Shown piece by piece: positions 1 to 6,085 of a stretch of 8,133 bases of DNA (the stretch's first letter is position 1; every line of letters begins with the position of its first letter). Made by a program: the position numbers and the translations under genes. Under the pieces are notes generated by a model. The model saw only the letters and a list, made by a program, of their open reading frames with translations. It had not been told where the DNA came from and searched no databases. Source of the stretch: Propionibacteriaceae bacterium (lineage in GTDB: Bacteria; Actinomycetota; Actinomycetes; Propionibacteriales; Propionibacteriaceae); assembly GCA_021323255.1 (NCBI GenBank), contig JAJTCL010000145.1, positions 1 through 8,133 of the forward strand. Reading direction: 5' to 3'.

Positions 1-1953
1 CTCCGGGTTGCAGTTGACCATGATCGTCTCGTAACCGGCTGCTGACAGCGACATCGCCGCATGGACGCAGGAGTAGTCGAACTCGATGCCCTGACCAATC
101 CGGTTCGGTCCACTACCCAAGATCAACACCGCAGGTTTCTGTCGTGGTGCTACCTCGTTCTCCAGGTCGTAGCAGCTGTAGTGGTATGGAGTGCGCGCGG
201 CGAACTCAGCAGCACAGGTATCCACGGTCTTGTAGACCGGCCGCACGCCGAGCGCCCAGCGGACTCCCCGTACGACGTCCTCGCTCAGGTGCCGCAGGGC
301 TGCGATCTGGGTGTCGGAGAAGCCGTGCCGCTTGGCCGTCCGCAGCAGCTCCGTACTGAGCTCCGGCGCAGACTTGATCATGGTAGCGACGTCCAGCAGC
401 AGCAGCAGTTGGTCGATGAACCAGGGATCGATCTTGGTCGCCTGGTGCACCTGTTCCACAGTGGCGCCGGCACGGAGCGCCTGCATGACGACGTTGAGCC
501 TGCCGTCGTGCGGCCGGGCGGCCTTTTCCAGCAGCTCAGCTGTCGACTCAGTGGGGTCGTCCGCGAAACGGAACGGCGCCTGCGCGTCTTCGAGGCTGCG
601 CAGCGCCTTGCCCAGCGCCTCGGTGAAGTTCCGGCCGATAGCCATCGCCTCGCCGACGCTCTTCATGTGCGTGGTCAGCGTGGCGTCGGCCAAAGGAAAC
701 TTCTCAAAGGCAAATCTCGGCACCTTGACCACGACGTAGTCCAGCGTGGGTTCGAAGGCCGCAGGTGTCCAGGTGGAATGCGCTCCGGTTCGGGGTGTCT
801 GGGGGGACTCCCCCAGCGCGGGGTCCACGGGGAGTCTTCCCCTGTGCGCTCCAGTTCGGGGGGTCTGCGGGGACTTCCCCAGCGGGGAGTCCAAGGGGGG
901 TCTCCCCCCGTTCGAGGTGATGTCGTTCGGGATCTCGTCGAGGGTGTAACCGATCGCGACCTTTGCGGCGATCTTGGCAATCGGGAAGCCGGTTGCCTTC
1001 GAGGCCAAGGCCGACGAGCGCGATACCCGCGGGTTCATCTCGATCACGATCATCCGCCCATCGGCGGGATTGATTGCGAACTGGATGTTGCAGCCGCCGG
1101 TATCCACACCAACCGCCCGGATGATGCCGATCGCAACATCACGCATCCGCTGATACTCGCGGTCGGTGAGGGTCATTGCGGGAGCTACCGTGATCGAGTC
1201 GCCGGTATGCACCCCCATCGGATCCAGATTCTCGATGGAGCAGACGATCACCACATTGTCCGCCCTGTCGCGCATCACCTCGAGCTCGTATTCCTTCCAG
1301 CCCAAGATCGACTCCTCGATCAGCACCTCGCTGGTGGGACTGGCGGACAGCCCGGCGCCGGCAATCCGGCGAAGATCAGTTTCGTTGTGGGCCAGGCCGG
1401 AGCCCACTCCGCCCATGGTGAAGCTGGGCCGTACCACCAGCGGATAGCCAAGATCATCTGCGGCGAGCAGAACCTCCTCGATCGAGTGACAGATCCGGCT
1501 GCGCGCCACCTCCGCGGGACCGCCAGAGATACCGGTCAGTCCCTGCACGATTGCCTTGAACTGCTCGCGATTCTCACCACGCTGAATGGCCTCGATCGAG
1601 GCACCGATCAGCTCTACCCCGTAGCGCTCGAGAACGCCGTTCTCATGGAGGGCCACTGCCGTATTCAGCGCTGTCTGGCCACCGAGTGTGGCCAGCAGGG
1701 CGTCTGGCCGCTCCTTCGCGATGACCATCTCGACGAACTCCGGGGTGATGGGCTCGATGTAGGTCGCATCAGCGAACTCCGGATCGGTCATGATCGTCGC
1801 CGGGTTCGAGTTGACCAAGATCACCCGGAAGCCCTCATTCCGGAGCACCCGACAAGCCTGGGTACCGGAATAGTCGAACTCGCACGCCTGCCCGATGACA
1901 ATCGGGCCGCTTCCGATTACGAGAATGGATCTGATATCGGTCCGGCGCGGCAT
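1..1953 (-). CDS. carB: Carbamoyl phosphate synthetase large subunit (3' part outside window)
   Basis: This is the N-terminal 651 codons of the ammonia/carbamate-phosphorylating large subunit, which makes carbamoyl phosphate from bicarbonate, glutamine-derived ammonia and two ATP. The N-terminus (MPRRTDIRSILVIGSGPIVI) is the family start. The carboxyphosphate ATP-grasp half contains GQACEFDYSGTQ, LGGQTALN, RPSFTMGGVGSG and the metal-binding stretch IEMNPRVSRSSALASKATG. The oligomerisation segment follows, and the second-half start (ILGSGPNRIGQGIEFDYSC) is present. The reading frame leaves the window at position 1, so the second ATP-grasp half and the allosteric domain are not visible. The ATG overlaps the carA stop as TAATG, and a GGGGGG run about 8 bases upstream can act as ribosome binding site, so the two subunits are translationally coupled. 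The oddity is residues 347-395, an extra 49-residue stretch between NDIT and TPAAFEPTLDY, where homologues have two to four residues. The frame is intact through it. Confidence 0.97.
   Translation of the reverse strand, partial: MPRRTDIRSILVIGSGPIVIGQACEFDYSGTQACRVLRNEGFRVILVNSNPATIMTDPEFADATYIEPITPEFVEMVIAKERPDALLATLGGQTALNTAVALHENGVLERYGVELIGASIEAIQRGENREQFKAIVQGLTGISGGPAEVARSRICHSIEEVLLAADDLGYPLVVRPSFTMGGVGSGLAHNETDLRRIAGAGLSASPTSEVLIEESILGWKEYELEVMRDRADNVVIVCSIENLDPMGVHTGDSITVAPAMTLTDREYQRMRDVAIGIIRAVGVDTGGCNIQFAINPADGRMIVIEMNPRVSRSSALASKATGFPIAKIAAKVAIGYTLDEIPNDITSNGGRPPLDSPLGKSPQTPRTGAHRGRLPVDPALGESPQTPRTGAHSTWTPAAFEPTLDYVVVKVPRFAFEKFPLADATLTTHMKSVGEAMAIGRNFTEALGKALRSLEDAQAPFRFADDPTESTAELLEKAARPHDGRLNVVMQALRAGATVEQVHQATKIDPWFIDQLLLLLDVATMIKSAPELSTELLRTAKRHGFSDTQIAALRHLSEDVVRGVRWALGVRPVYKTVDTCAAEFAARTPYHYSCYDLENEVAPRQKPAVLILGSGPNRIGQGIEFDYSCVHAAMSLSAAGYETIMVNCNPE
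769..915. repeat. In-frame tandem palindromic insert inside carB (two 66-bp units)
   Basis: This 147-bp segment interrupts the conserved linker NDIT-xx-TPASFEP of CarB. It contains two adjacent 66-bp units, 779-844 and 845-910, which match at about 56 of 66 positions by hand alignment. Each begins TGCGCTCC on the plus strand. In the CarB frame each unit encodes 22 residues ending SPQTPRTGAH. The DNA is full of self-complementary arms. In unit 845-910 these are GGACTTCCCC (871-880) with GGGGAGTCC (884-892), a 9-bp stem with one bulge and a 3-base loop, and GGGGGG-TCT-CCCCCC (895-909). In unit 779-844 the equivalents are weaker: GGACTCCCC/GGGGTCC around 805-826, and GGGGA/TTCCCC at 829-842. Several reading frames on both strands are open across it. 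Composition (G and C runs, Pro/Gly/Ser/Thr/Arg-rich product) is unlike the flanking carB. The likeliest reading is a mobile or amplified palindromic element tolerated in a surface loop; a simple local expansion is the alternative. Confidence 0.85.
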
Positions 1954-3233
1954 TACGCGGTCCCCCCGTGGAACGAGCGAGGAGAACGCGGCGCGTTCGC
2001 GTCTTGTTGGTTCCGACCAAGCAGACCCTCCTCCTGCGTCGGGCGCTTGGTCGGCGAATCCTCCTGCGTCGGATTCGGAGCGTGGGTTGCCATCAGGTCA
2101 ACAAAACGATCGAAGAGGTAGCTGGCGTCGTGAGGCCCGGCGGCGGCCTCTGGGTGGTACTGCACCGAAAAGGCCCGCAGCCTTCCGTCCGGATCTGTGA
2201 GCTGCAAGCCCTCGACCACGTCGTCGTTGAGACAGATGTGGCTGACTTCGGCGATGCCGTACGGCGTCTCGTGCCGTTTCCGGGGCGCGGCGGCGACCGC
2301 GAACCCGTGATTGTGAGCAGTGACCTCGACTTTGCCGGTGGTGAGGTCCATCACTGGCTGGTTGATGCCGCGGTGCCCGTACCCCAGCTTGAAGGTGCCG
2401 AAGCCAAGCGCCCGACCGAACAGCTGATTGCCGAAGCAGATGCCGAAGTACGGGATGCCGGCGGCCAGCACCGCCCTGAGGAGCGCCACCTGGTGGTCAG
2501 CCGCTTCGGGGTCGCCGGGACCGTTTGAGAAAAACACGCCGTCCGGCCGTAACGCCTCGATGTCGGCGAATGAGATTGTCGACGGCACCACATGAACCTC
2601 CAGACCGCGCTCGGCCATCCGTGCCGGAGTCATCGACTTGATGCCGAGATCGACTGCAGCCACGCGGAATTGCGGTTCACCGTCAGGCCTGACGACGTAG
2701 GGCTCACTGGTACTCACCTCATCGGCGAGATGGGCGCCCACCATCGAGGGCTGAGCCTGGACGCGTTCCAAGAGCGCCGCTGAATTAGTTTCCACACTGG
2801 AGATTCCCACCCGCATGGCACCCTGCTCCCGGATGTGGCGGGTGATGGCGCGAGTGTCGACCTCACACATGCCGACAATTCCCTGCGCCTGCAACTCGAA
2901 TTTGAGGTCCCGGCGGGAGCGCCAGTTGGAGGAGATCCGAGCGGCGTCGCGTACCACGTAGCCAGCGACCCAAATCCGGCTGGATTCGCTGTCCTCGTCA
3001 TTCCAGCCGGTATTGCCGATGTGCGGCGCCGTCGCGATCACCACCTGGCGGTGGTAGCTGGGATCGGTCAGGGTTTCCTGATAGCCGGACATGCCTGTCG
3101 TGAAGACTGCTTCACCAAAGGTCTCACCAAGAGCGCCAAACGCCCTTCCGTAGAAAGTGCGACCGTCCTCCAGGACCAGAAGCGCCGGCGGAGAGGACGC
3201 CGCGGAGGCTTCCGGGCGCGCTATCGGCTGCAA
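1953..3233 (-). CDS. carA: Carbamoyl phosphate synthetase small (glutaminase) subunit
   Basis: The small subunit hydrolyses glutamine and channels ammonia to CarB. The family N-terminal domain starts at PPALLVLEDGRTFYGRAFG and includes FTTGMSGYQETLTDPSY. The class I glutaminase domain has the oxyanion segment SNGPGDP, the nucleophile Cys266 in GICFGNQLFG, GHRGINQPV, and the catalytic His360/Glu362 in QYHPEAAAGPHD (numbered from the chosen start). The start is uncertain. The frame has no ATG or GTG upstream of the conserved region, although it stays open to 3497. I chose TTG at 3233 because AAAGGG lies 8 bases upstream and it gives a 426-residue protein with a short lead-in. Residues 387-426, after FDRFVDLMATHAP, are an extra tail of about 40 residues not needed by the family, encoded by repeat-containing DNA. 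The stop overlaps the carB start. The upstream gap to the sigma-factor stop is about 260 bases, enough for its own promoter. Confidence 0.95.
   Translation of the reverse strand: MQPIARPEASAASSPPALLVLEDGRTFYGRAFGALGETFGEAVFTTGMSGYQETLTDPSYHRQVVIATAPHIGNTGWNDEDSESSRIWVAGYVVRDAARISSNWRSRRDLKFELQAQGIVGMCEVDTRAITRHIREQGAMRVGISSVETNSAALLERVQAQPSMVGAHLADEVSTSEPYVVRPDGEPQFRVAAVDLGIKSMTPARMAERGLEVHVVPSTISFADIEALRPDGVFFSNGPGDPEAADHQVALLRAVLAAGIPYFGICFGNQLFGRALGFGTFKLGYGHRGINQPVMDLTTGKVEVTAHNHGFAVAAAPRKRHETPYGIAEVSHICLNDDVVEGLQLTDPDGRLRAFSVQYHPEAAAGPHDASYLFDRFVDLMATHAPNPTQEDSPTKRPTQEEGLLGRNQQDANAPRSPRSFHGGTA
2013..2072. repeat. Inverted and direct repeats in the extra 3' end of carA
   Basis: A perfect 10-bp inverted repeat, CCGACCAAGC (2013-2022) and GCTTGGTCGG (2045-2054), can form a stem with a 22-base loop. 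Overlapping it, the 14-mer TCCTCCTGCGTCGG occurs twice exactly 30 bases apart (2029-2042 and 2059-2072). The direct repeat gives the doubled PTQE motif (PTQEDS...PTQEEG) in the CarA tail. Because the spacing is ten whole codons, it could be an in-frame duplication, or an inserted palindromic element. It lies 60-120 bases before the carB start, so an mRNA hairpin here might also affect carA-carB coupling; that is inference. Confidence 0.7.
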
Positions 3234-3285
3234 CCTGACCGCCCTTTCGTGCCTGGCGGGACCGGACGTGGCGTTGGTAACCGCA

Positions 3286-3372
3286 TCAGAGGCTATCAGC
3301 GAATCCGGGGTTAGCCAGCCATGTTCTGCGGGCGGCGCAGCAATCTCCGAGGCGGGCGGCTGACTTGTCCAT
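3286..3372 (-). CDS. Possible 28-codon leader ORF upstream of carA
   Basis: An ATG at 3372 has a good ribosome binding site (GGGAGAG, about 6 bases upstream) and opens a 28-codon frame beginning MDKSAARLGDCC and stopping with TGA at 3286, about 50 bases before the proposed TTG start of carA. It is in a different frame from carA. It could be a regulatory leader peptide, or the real carA start followed by an indel that moves translation into the carA frame. Protein-level support is absent: the peptide resembles nothing I recognise and has no run of Arg or pyrimidine-rich codons typical of attenuators. The case rests only on the ribosome binding site and position. Confidence 0.3.
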   Translation of the reverse strand: MDKSAARLGDCCAARRTWLANPGFADSL

Positions 3373-3383
3373 CGTGTCTCTCC

Positions 3384-3460
3384 CTGCGCACGGTTAGTCG
3401 CTCTGAAAGGATGTGCGCACTTGCGGCCTCGTCGCGAGAACCCCCGCCCAAACTGCGCAC
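3384..3460 (-). promoter_or_regulatory. Three GTGCGCA motifs in the carA upstream region
   Basis: Read on the carA strand, GTGCGCAG (3460-3453), GTGCGCAC (3420-3413) and GTGCGCAG (3391-3384) occur in the gap between the sigma-factor stop and the leader ORF. The core TGCGCA is self-complementary, so it could be a dimer-binding operator or fold in the transcript. The last copy abuts the ribosome binding site before the ATG at 3372. I could not identify a convincing -35/-10 pair in the gap. GC-rich DNA produces such 7-mers by chance, so this is only a weak regulatory candidate. Confidence 0.25.
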
Positions 3461-3493
3461 TAACGCCTCGACGCCGGTTAGGCGCGCGTGCCC

Positions 3494-4813
3494 TCAAACC
3501 TGCGACACACGCCGCTGCAAGTACTTGCGCTCGATCGGGTTCGTGGCCAGCTCGAGGGCGCGCCGATACGCGGCCTTCGCTTCGTCAGTGCGCCCGCTTC
3601 TGCGGAGCAGGTCGGCTCTCGCAGCGTGAAACAGGTGATATCGGTCCAGGTCGTCGGCGAGTGCCTCCATCAGCGCCAGCCCCGCATCAGGTCCGTCAGC
3701 CATGGCGACTGCGACAGCCCAGTTCAGCTCGACAACTGGAGACGGTGACATCGAGTTCAGGACGCGATACAGCGTCGCAATCTCGGGCCAGTCTGTGTCC
3801 TCTGGTCTCGGCGCTTGTGCGTGAAGCGCGGCGATCGCCGCTTGCACCTGGTAGGCGCCGGGTCGACGCATGGCAACGGCTGCATCGAGCTTCGCAAGTC
3901 CTTCATCGATCATCTCCTGATCCCAGCGAGCGCGATCCTGATCCTCCAGCAACATCAGATCGCCGTCCTCATCCACCCGAGCGTGACGCCGGGAGTGCTG
4001 CAGCAGCATCAGCGCGAGCAGTCCGATCGTCTCGGGCTCTGCGGGCATCAGCCCGTCCACAATCCGCACCAACCAGATCGCCTCGTCGCACAGCTCGACA
4101 TTCACCAACTCACCCTCGGTGGAGGTGTACCCCTCGTTGAAGATCAGATAGAGGACGGCGAGCACACCGCTGAGGCGCTCGGCCAGCAGCTCTTGAGGCG
4201 GCACCCGGTAGGGGATCCCCGCGTCGCGGATCTTGCGCTTCGCCCGGACGAGGCGCTGCTGGATTGTGGGCTCGCTGATCAGGAACGCGCGGGCGATCTC
4301 GCGCGAGGAAAGTCCGCCGACCGTGCGGAGCGTGAGCGCCACCCGCGCTTCCATGGCGAGGGCAGGATGGCAGCAGGTGAAGATCAGGCGTAGCCGCTCG
4401 TCAGGAATCTGCTGATCATCAGATCCCAGCATCTCCAACGCCCGGACCTCTTCAGCTTGGACCTCCTTGACGGCTCCCACGCGCCCACGTCGGAGCCGAT
4501 CGATCGCCCGATTCCGGGCGGTGGTGATGAGCCACGCGCCGGGGTTGTGCGGAAGACCCCGCTCGGGCCAGGTGCGAAGCGCCTGCTCAAAGGCATCCTG
4601 GACTGCTTCCTCAGCCAGGTCGAAGCTGCCCGTCACCCGGATCAGGGCCGCGACCGCCCGCCCCGCCTCGTGGCGGAACAGGTGGTCGACGTCCCTGCGT
4701 GTCTCGGTCGTCGGCTCAGCCTTGCGGCTGGTCCGGGAACTCCTGGATCGGTCGCAGCTCGATCGTGCCGAACGTTGCGCCGGGACAGCGGCTTCCTGCT
4801 TCAATCGCCTCAT
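3494..4813 (-). CDS. ECF42-type RNA polymerase sigma factor with C-terminal extension
   Basis: This is a sigma factor of the extracytoplasmic-function class that pairs with DGPF proteins. From the ATG at 4813, sigma region 2 spans about residues 44-110 (HLFRHEAGRAVAALIRV, DLAEEAVQDAFEQAL, GAWLITTARNRAIDRLRR) and region 4 about 151-197 (ALTLRTVGGLSSREIARAFL, TIQQRLVRAKRKIRDAGIPY). The rest, to residue 439, is the long helical, TPR-like extension of this group (LYLIFNEGYTSTEGELV, LMLLQHSRRHAR, VVELNWAVAVAMADG). There is no obvious anti-sigma gene nearby; in this group the extension itself is thought to control activity. The start is doubtful. Homology begins near residue 37 (about 4705), just after the DGPF stop at 4716, but no ATG, GTG or TTG exists there. 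The nearest in-frame starts, ATG 4813 and TTG 4804, lie about 90-100 bases inside the DGPF gene and lack a clear ribosome binding site. Translation by coupling or by a shift from the DGPF frame is possible. Confidence 0.9.
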   Translation of the reverse strand: MRRLKQEAAVPAQRSARSSCDRSRSSRTSRKAEPTTETRRDVDHLFRHEAGRAVAALIRVTGSFDLAEEAVQDAFEQALRTWPERGLPHNPGAWLITTARNRAIDRLRRGRVGAVKEVQAEEVRALEMLGSDDQQIPDERLRLIFTCCHPALAMEARVALTLRTVGGLSSREIARAFLISEPTIQQRLVRAKRKIRDAGIPYRVPPQELLAERLSGVLAVLYLIFNEGYTSTEGELVNVELCDEAIWLVRIVDGLMPAEPETIGLLALMLLQHSRRHARVDEDGDLMLLEDQDRARWDQEMIDEGLAKLDAAVAMRRPGAYQVQAAIAALHAQAPRPEDTDWPEIATLYRVLNSMSPSPVVELNWAVAVAMADGPDAGLALMEALADDLDRYHLFHAARADLLRRSGRTDEAKAAYRRALELATNPIERKYLQRRVSQV

Positions 4814-5093
4814 CAGCGTTGGCGACGTCGAGCACGTAGTATCCGCCGAGCTGCTCCTTGGTCTCGGCGAAGGGTCCGTCGGTGACGATTGGCTTGCCAT
4901 CGTGCGCCCGGACCGATGTCGCCGTGGACGTCGGCTGCAGCGCTTCACCGGCCAGATACCAGCCCTTCTCCTTGAGCCAGTCGCCGTATTCGTACCAGAC
5001 CTTCGCCTCTGCGGCTTGCTGATCGGGTGGGATGTTTGCAGTTGCCGCTTCCATCGCTGCCTCGTTGCCGTAGATCAACAGCAGGTACTTCAT
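4716..5093 (-). CDS. DGPF/YCII-domain protein, partner of the ECF42 sigma factor
   Basis: This is a complete 125-residue YCII-family protein (ferredoxin-like fold). It starts MKYLLLIYGNEAAMEA and carries the defining DGPF motif at residues 72-75 within TDGPFAETKEQLGGYYVLDV, ending with the family terminus GTIELRPIQEF. AAGGAGG sits about 5 bases before the ATG, a near-ideal ribosome binding site. DGPF proteins accompany ECF42 sigma factors in many actinobacteria and are typical targets of that sigma factor. Their biochemical role is not established, and the related YciI enzymes give only a loose hint. The sigma gene overlaps or directly follows it on the same strand, indicating co-transcription. 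The five residues after the conserved end (PDQPQG region) bring the stop to the point where sigma-factor homology begins. Confidence 0.93.
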   Translation of the reverse strand: MKYLLLIYGNEAAMEAATANIPPDQQAAEAKVWYEYGDWLKEKGWYLAGEALQPTSTATSVRAHDGKPIVTDGPFAETKEQLGGYYVLDVANADEAIEAGSRCPGATFGTIELRPIQEFPDQPQG

Positions 5094-5111
5094 GCGCCCT
5101 CCTTGGCTCCC

Positions 5112-5128
5112 GGGCGGTCTTTCCGCCC
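5112..5128. other. GC-rich hairpin in the DGPF leader
   Basis: GGGCGG (5112-5117) and CCGCCC (5123-5128) form a 6-bp perfect stem with a five-base loop. It lies 19-35 bases before the DGPF start codon, between the candidate promoter and the ribosome binding site, so it would be in the 5' leader of the DGPF transcript. No U-tract follows on either strand, so it is not a standard intrinsic terminator. Any role in mRNA stability or translation is inference. Confidence 0.45.
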
Positions 5129-5140
5129 TCTCACCCTAAT

Positions 5141-5167
5141 GACGAACGGACTTCCTGTTCCTCGACC
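5141..5167 (-). promoter_or_regulatory. Candidate ECF-type promoter for the DGPF-sigma operon
   Basis: On the minus strand, GGTCGA (5167-5162) is separated by 17 bases from CGTC (5144-5141), about 47 bases upstream of the DGPF ATG. From memory, ECF42 sigma factors recognise a -35 close to TGTCGA and a -10 of CGA/TC type, so this matches five of six -35 bases and the usual ECF -10 core with normal spacing. That would make the operon self-activated. The assignment is by motif only; a second TCGA-like match in GC-rich DNA is not improbable. Confidence 0.42.
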
Positions 5168-5234
5168 GCGTGCTGTGCTACAAGGTCTGCTCCTGCACGC
5201 CTGCGGCACCGAGCGCTGTGATTGAGTACCTGCC

Positions 5235-5663
5235 ATGGCCGCCCCTTCAGGGATCGATTTCACACTCCGCCCGATAGGACGCGTGGAGAGTCCGCTCGCT
5301 TCCACGGCGGAGGCGCCGCGGCAGGGGGATGAAGGGGCGCCCGACGCGTACCTGATCTTGGATTTCGATGTTCAAGCTGGGCTGCACGGTATTGCAGTCG
5401 GCGACGAGATCTTGGTGTTGACCTGGTTGCATCAGGCTGACCGCAAGGTCTTGCGAGTGCATCCGCGGGGAGACCGAAGTCGACCCGAGGCGGGTGTGTT
5501 CAGCACCCGGGCACCGAGCCGACCCAACCCAATTGGCCTGCATCGGGTACGCGTGCTCGACCTTGATGGTGTACGCGTCCAGGTCAGCGGCCTCGAAGCG
5601 ATCGACGGGACGCCAGTCCTCGACCTCAAGCCCGTGTTGTCCGGAAATATCGGGGAGCGTTAG
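5235..5663 (+). CDS. trmO: TrmO/TsaA-family tRNA t6A37 methyltransferase-like protein
   Basis: A complete 142-residue protein of the TrmO (formerly YaeB/TsaA/VirR-like) beta-barrel family, whose characterised members use S-adenosylmethionine to add the N6-methyl group to t6A at position 37 of threonine tRNA. Family landmarks are in order: LRPIGRVESP (11-20), the strand segment ILVLTWLHQADR (59-70), LRVHPRGDRSRPEAGVFSTR (73-92), the signature RAPSRPNPIGL (92-102) and EAIDGTPVLDLKP (121-133). It matches the short, single-domain bacterial form; E. coli TrmO is about 90 residues longer. The ATG at 5235 is preceded only by a weak GAG-type ribosome binding site. It diverges from the DGPF gene across a 141-base gap and converges on nusB with 8 bases between stops, so it is a monocistronic unit. 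The exact tRNA substrate is inferred from family membership. Confidence 0.88.
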   Translation: MAAPSGIDFTLRPIGRVESPLASTAEAPRQGDEGAPDAYLILDFDVQAGLHGIAVGDEILVLTWLHQADRKVLRVHPRGDRSRPEAGVFSTRAPSRPNPIGLHRVRVLDLDGVRVQVSGLEAIDGTPVLDLKPVLSGNIGER

Positions 5664-5671
5664 CAGTTCGG

Positions 5672-6085
5672 TCAGGCGACCCGGGAGTCCGCGACTGCGC
5701 GCAGCACGCCATTGACGAACGCCGGAGATTCGTCGGTGGACAGCTCGGAGACGAGGCGGACCGCTTCAGAGATCGCGACCGAGTCAGGCATTTCGCCATA
5801 GTCGATTTCGAAGACAGCGATCCGCAGGGCGTTGCGATCAACCAGAGGCATACGCGCCAGACTCCAGCCGGCAGCTAGGCAGGTGCTGATCCGGGCATCG
5901 ATCTCGCTCGCATGAGCGGCTACGCCGCGCACCAGCGTTGTTGTGTAATCGCGAATTGGTGGATCAGCCGCAGCCGTGCGCTCTTCCAGAGTGGCCACCG
6001 GGTCTGTGCCGCGAAGCTCAGCTTCGAAGAGAATGTCCAGCGCCCGCTTGCGTGCCTTACTGCGCGACGAGCTATGGCCAGCCAT
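5672..6085 (-). CDS. nusB: Transcription antitermination factor NusB
   Basis: NusB binds boxA RNA with ribosomal protein S10 (NusE) and promotes antitermination, mainly in rRNA operons. The 137-residue all-helical protein has the family's basic N-terminus (SSRSKARKRALDILFEAELRG), the middle IRDYTTTLVRGVAAH and the C-terminal core MPLVDRNALRIAVFEIDYG, VAISEAVRLVSELSTDESPA and FVNGVLRAVA. The length is normal for actinobacteria and no key segment is missing. Its ATG overlaps the efp stop by one base (TGATG), so it is translated by coupling to efp. Downstream it meets the convergent trmO gene after 8 bases; no hairpin terminator is visible between them, which suggests the transcripts run into each other. 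Confidence 0.96.
   Translation of the reverse strand: MAGHSSSRSKARKRALDILFEAELRGTDPVATLEERTAAADPPIRDYTTTLVRGVAAHASEIDARISTCLAAGWSLARMPLVDRNALRIAVFEIDYGEMPDSVAISEAVRLVSELSTDESPAFVNGVLRAVADSRVA

Noticed and set aside
895..909. GGGGGG-TCT-CCCCCC hairpin as an intrinsic terminator
   Set aside because: It lies inside the carB reading frame and is not followed by a U-run on either strand; it belongs to the palindromic insert.
779..910. The tandem repeats as a short CRISPR array
   Set aside because: The two units abut with no spacers, lie in frame within carB and have no cas genes nearby.
675..980. A second minus-strand frame across the carB insert with doubled SPWTPRWGSP-like repeats
   Set aside because: The repeat look comes from the tandem DNA units; outside the insert the frame is just carB out of register, with no recognisable domain.
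61..2121. A 686-codon open frame on the plus strand antisense to carB and carA
   Set aside because: It is the mirror of highly conserved carB/carA codons in GC-rich DNA, has no family motifs and no ribosome binding site; the minus-strand proteins are unambiguous.
3498..4948. Sigma-factor frame extended to the furthest upstream start at 4948
   Set aside because: The added residues are antisense-register DGPF codons, Ser/Arg/Thr-rich and unrelated to sigma factors; a shorter form is more likely.
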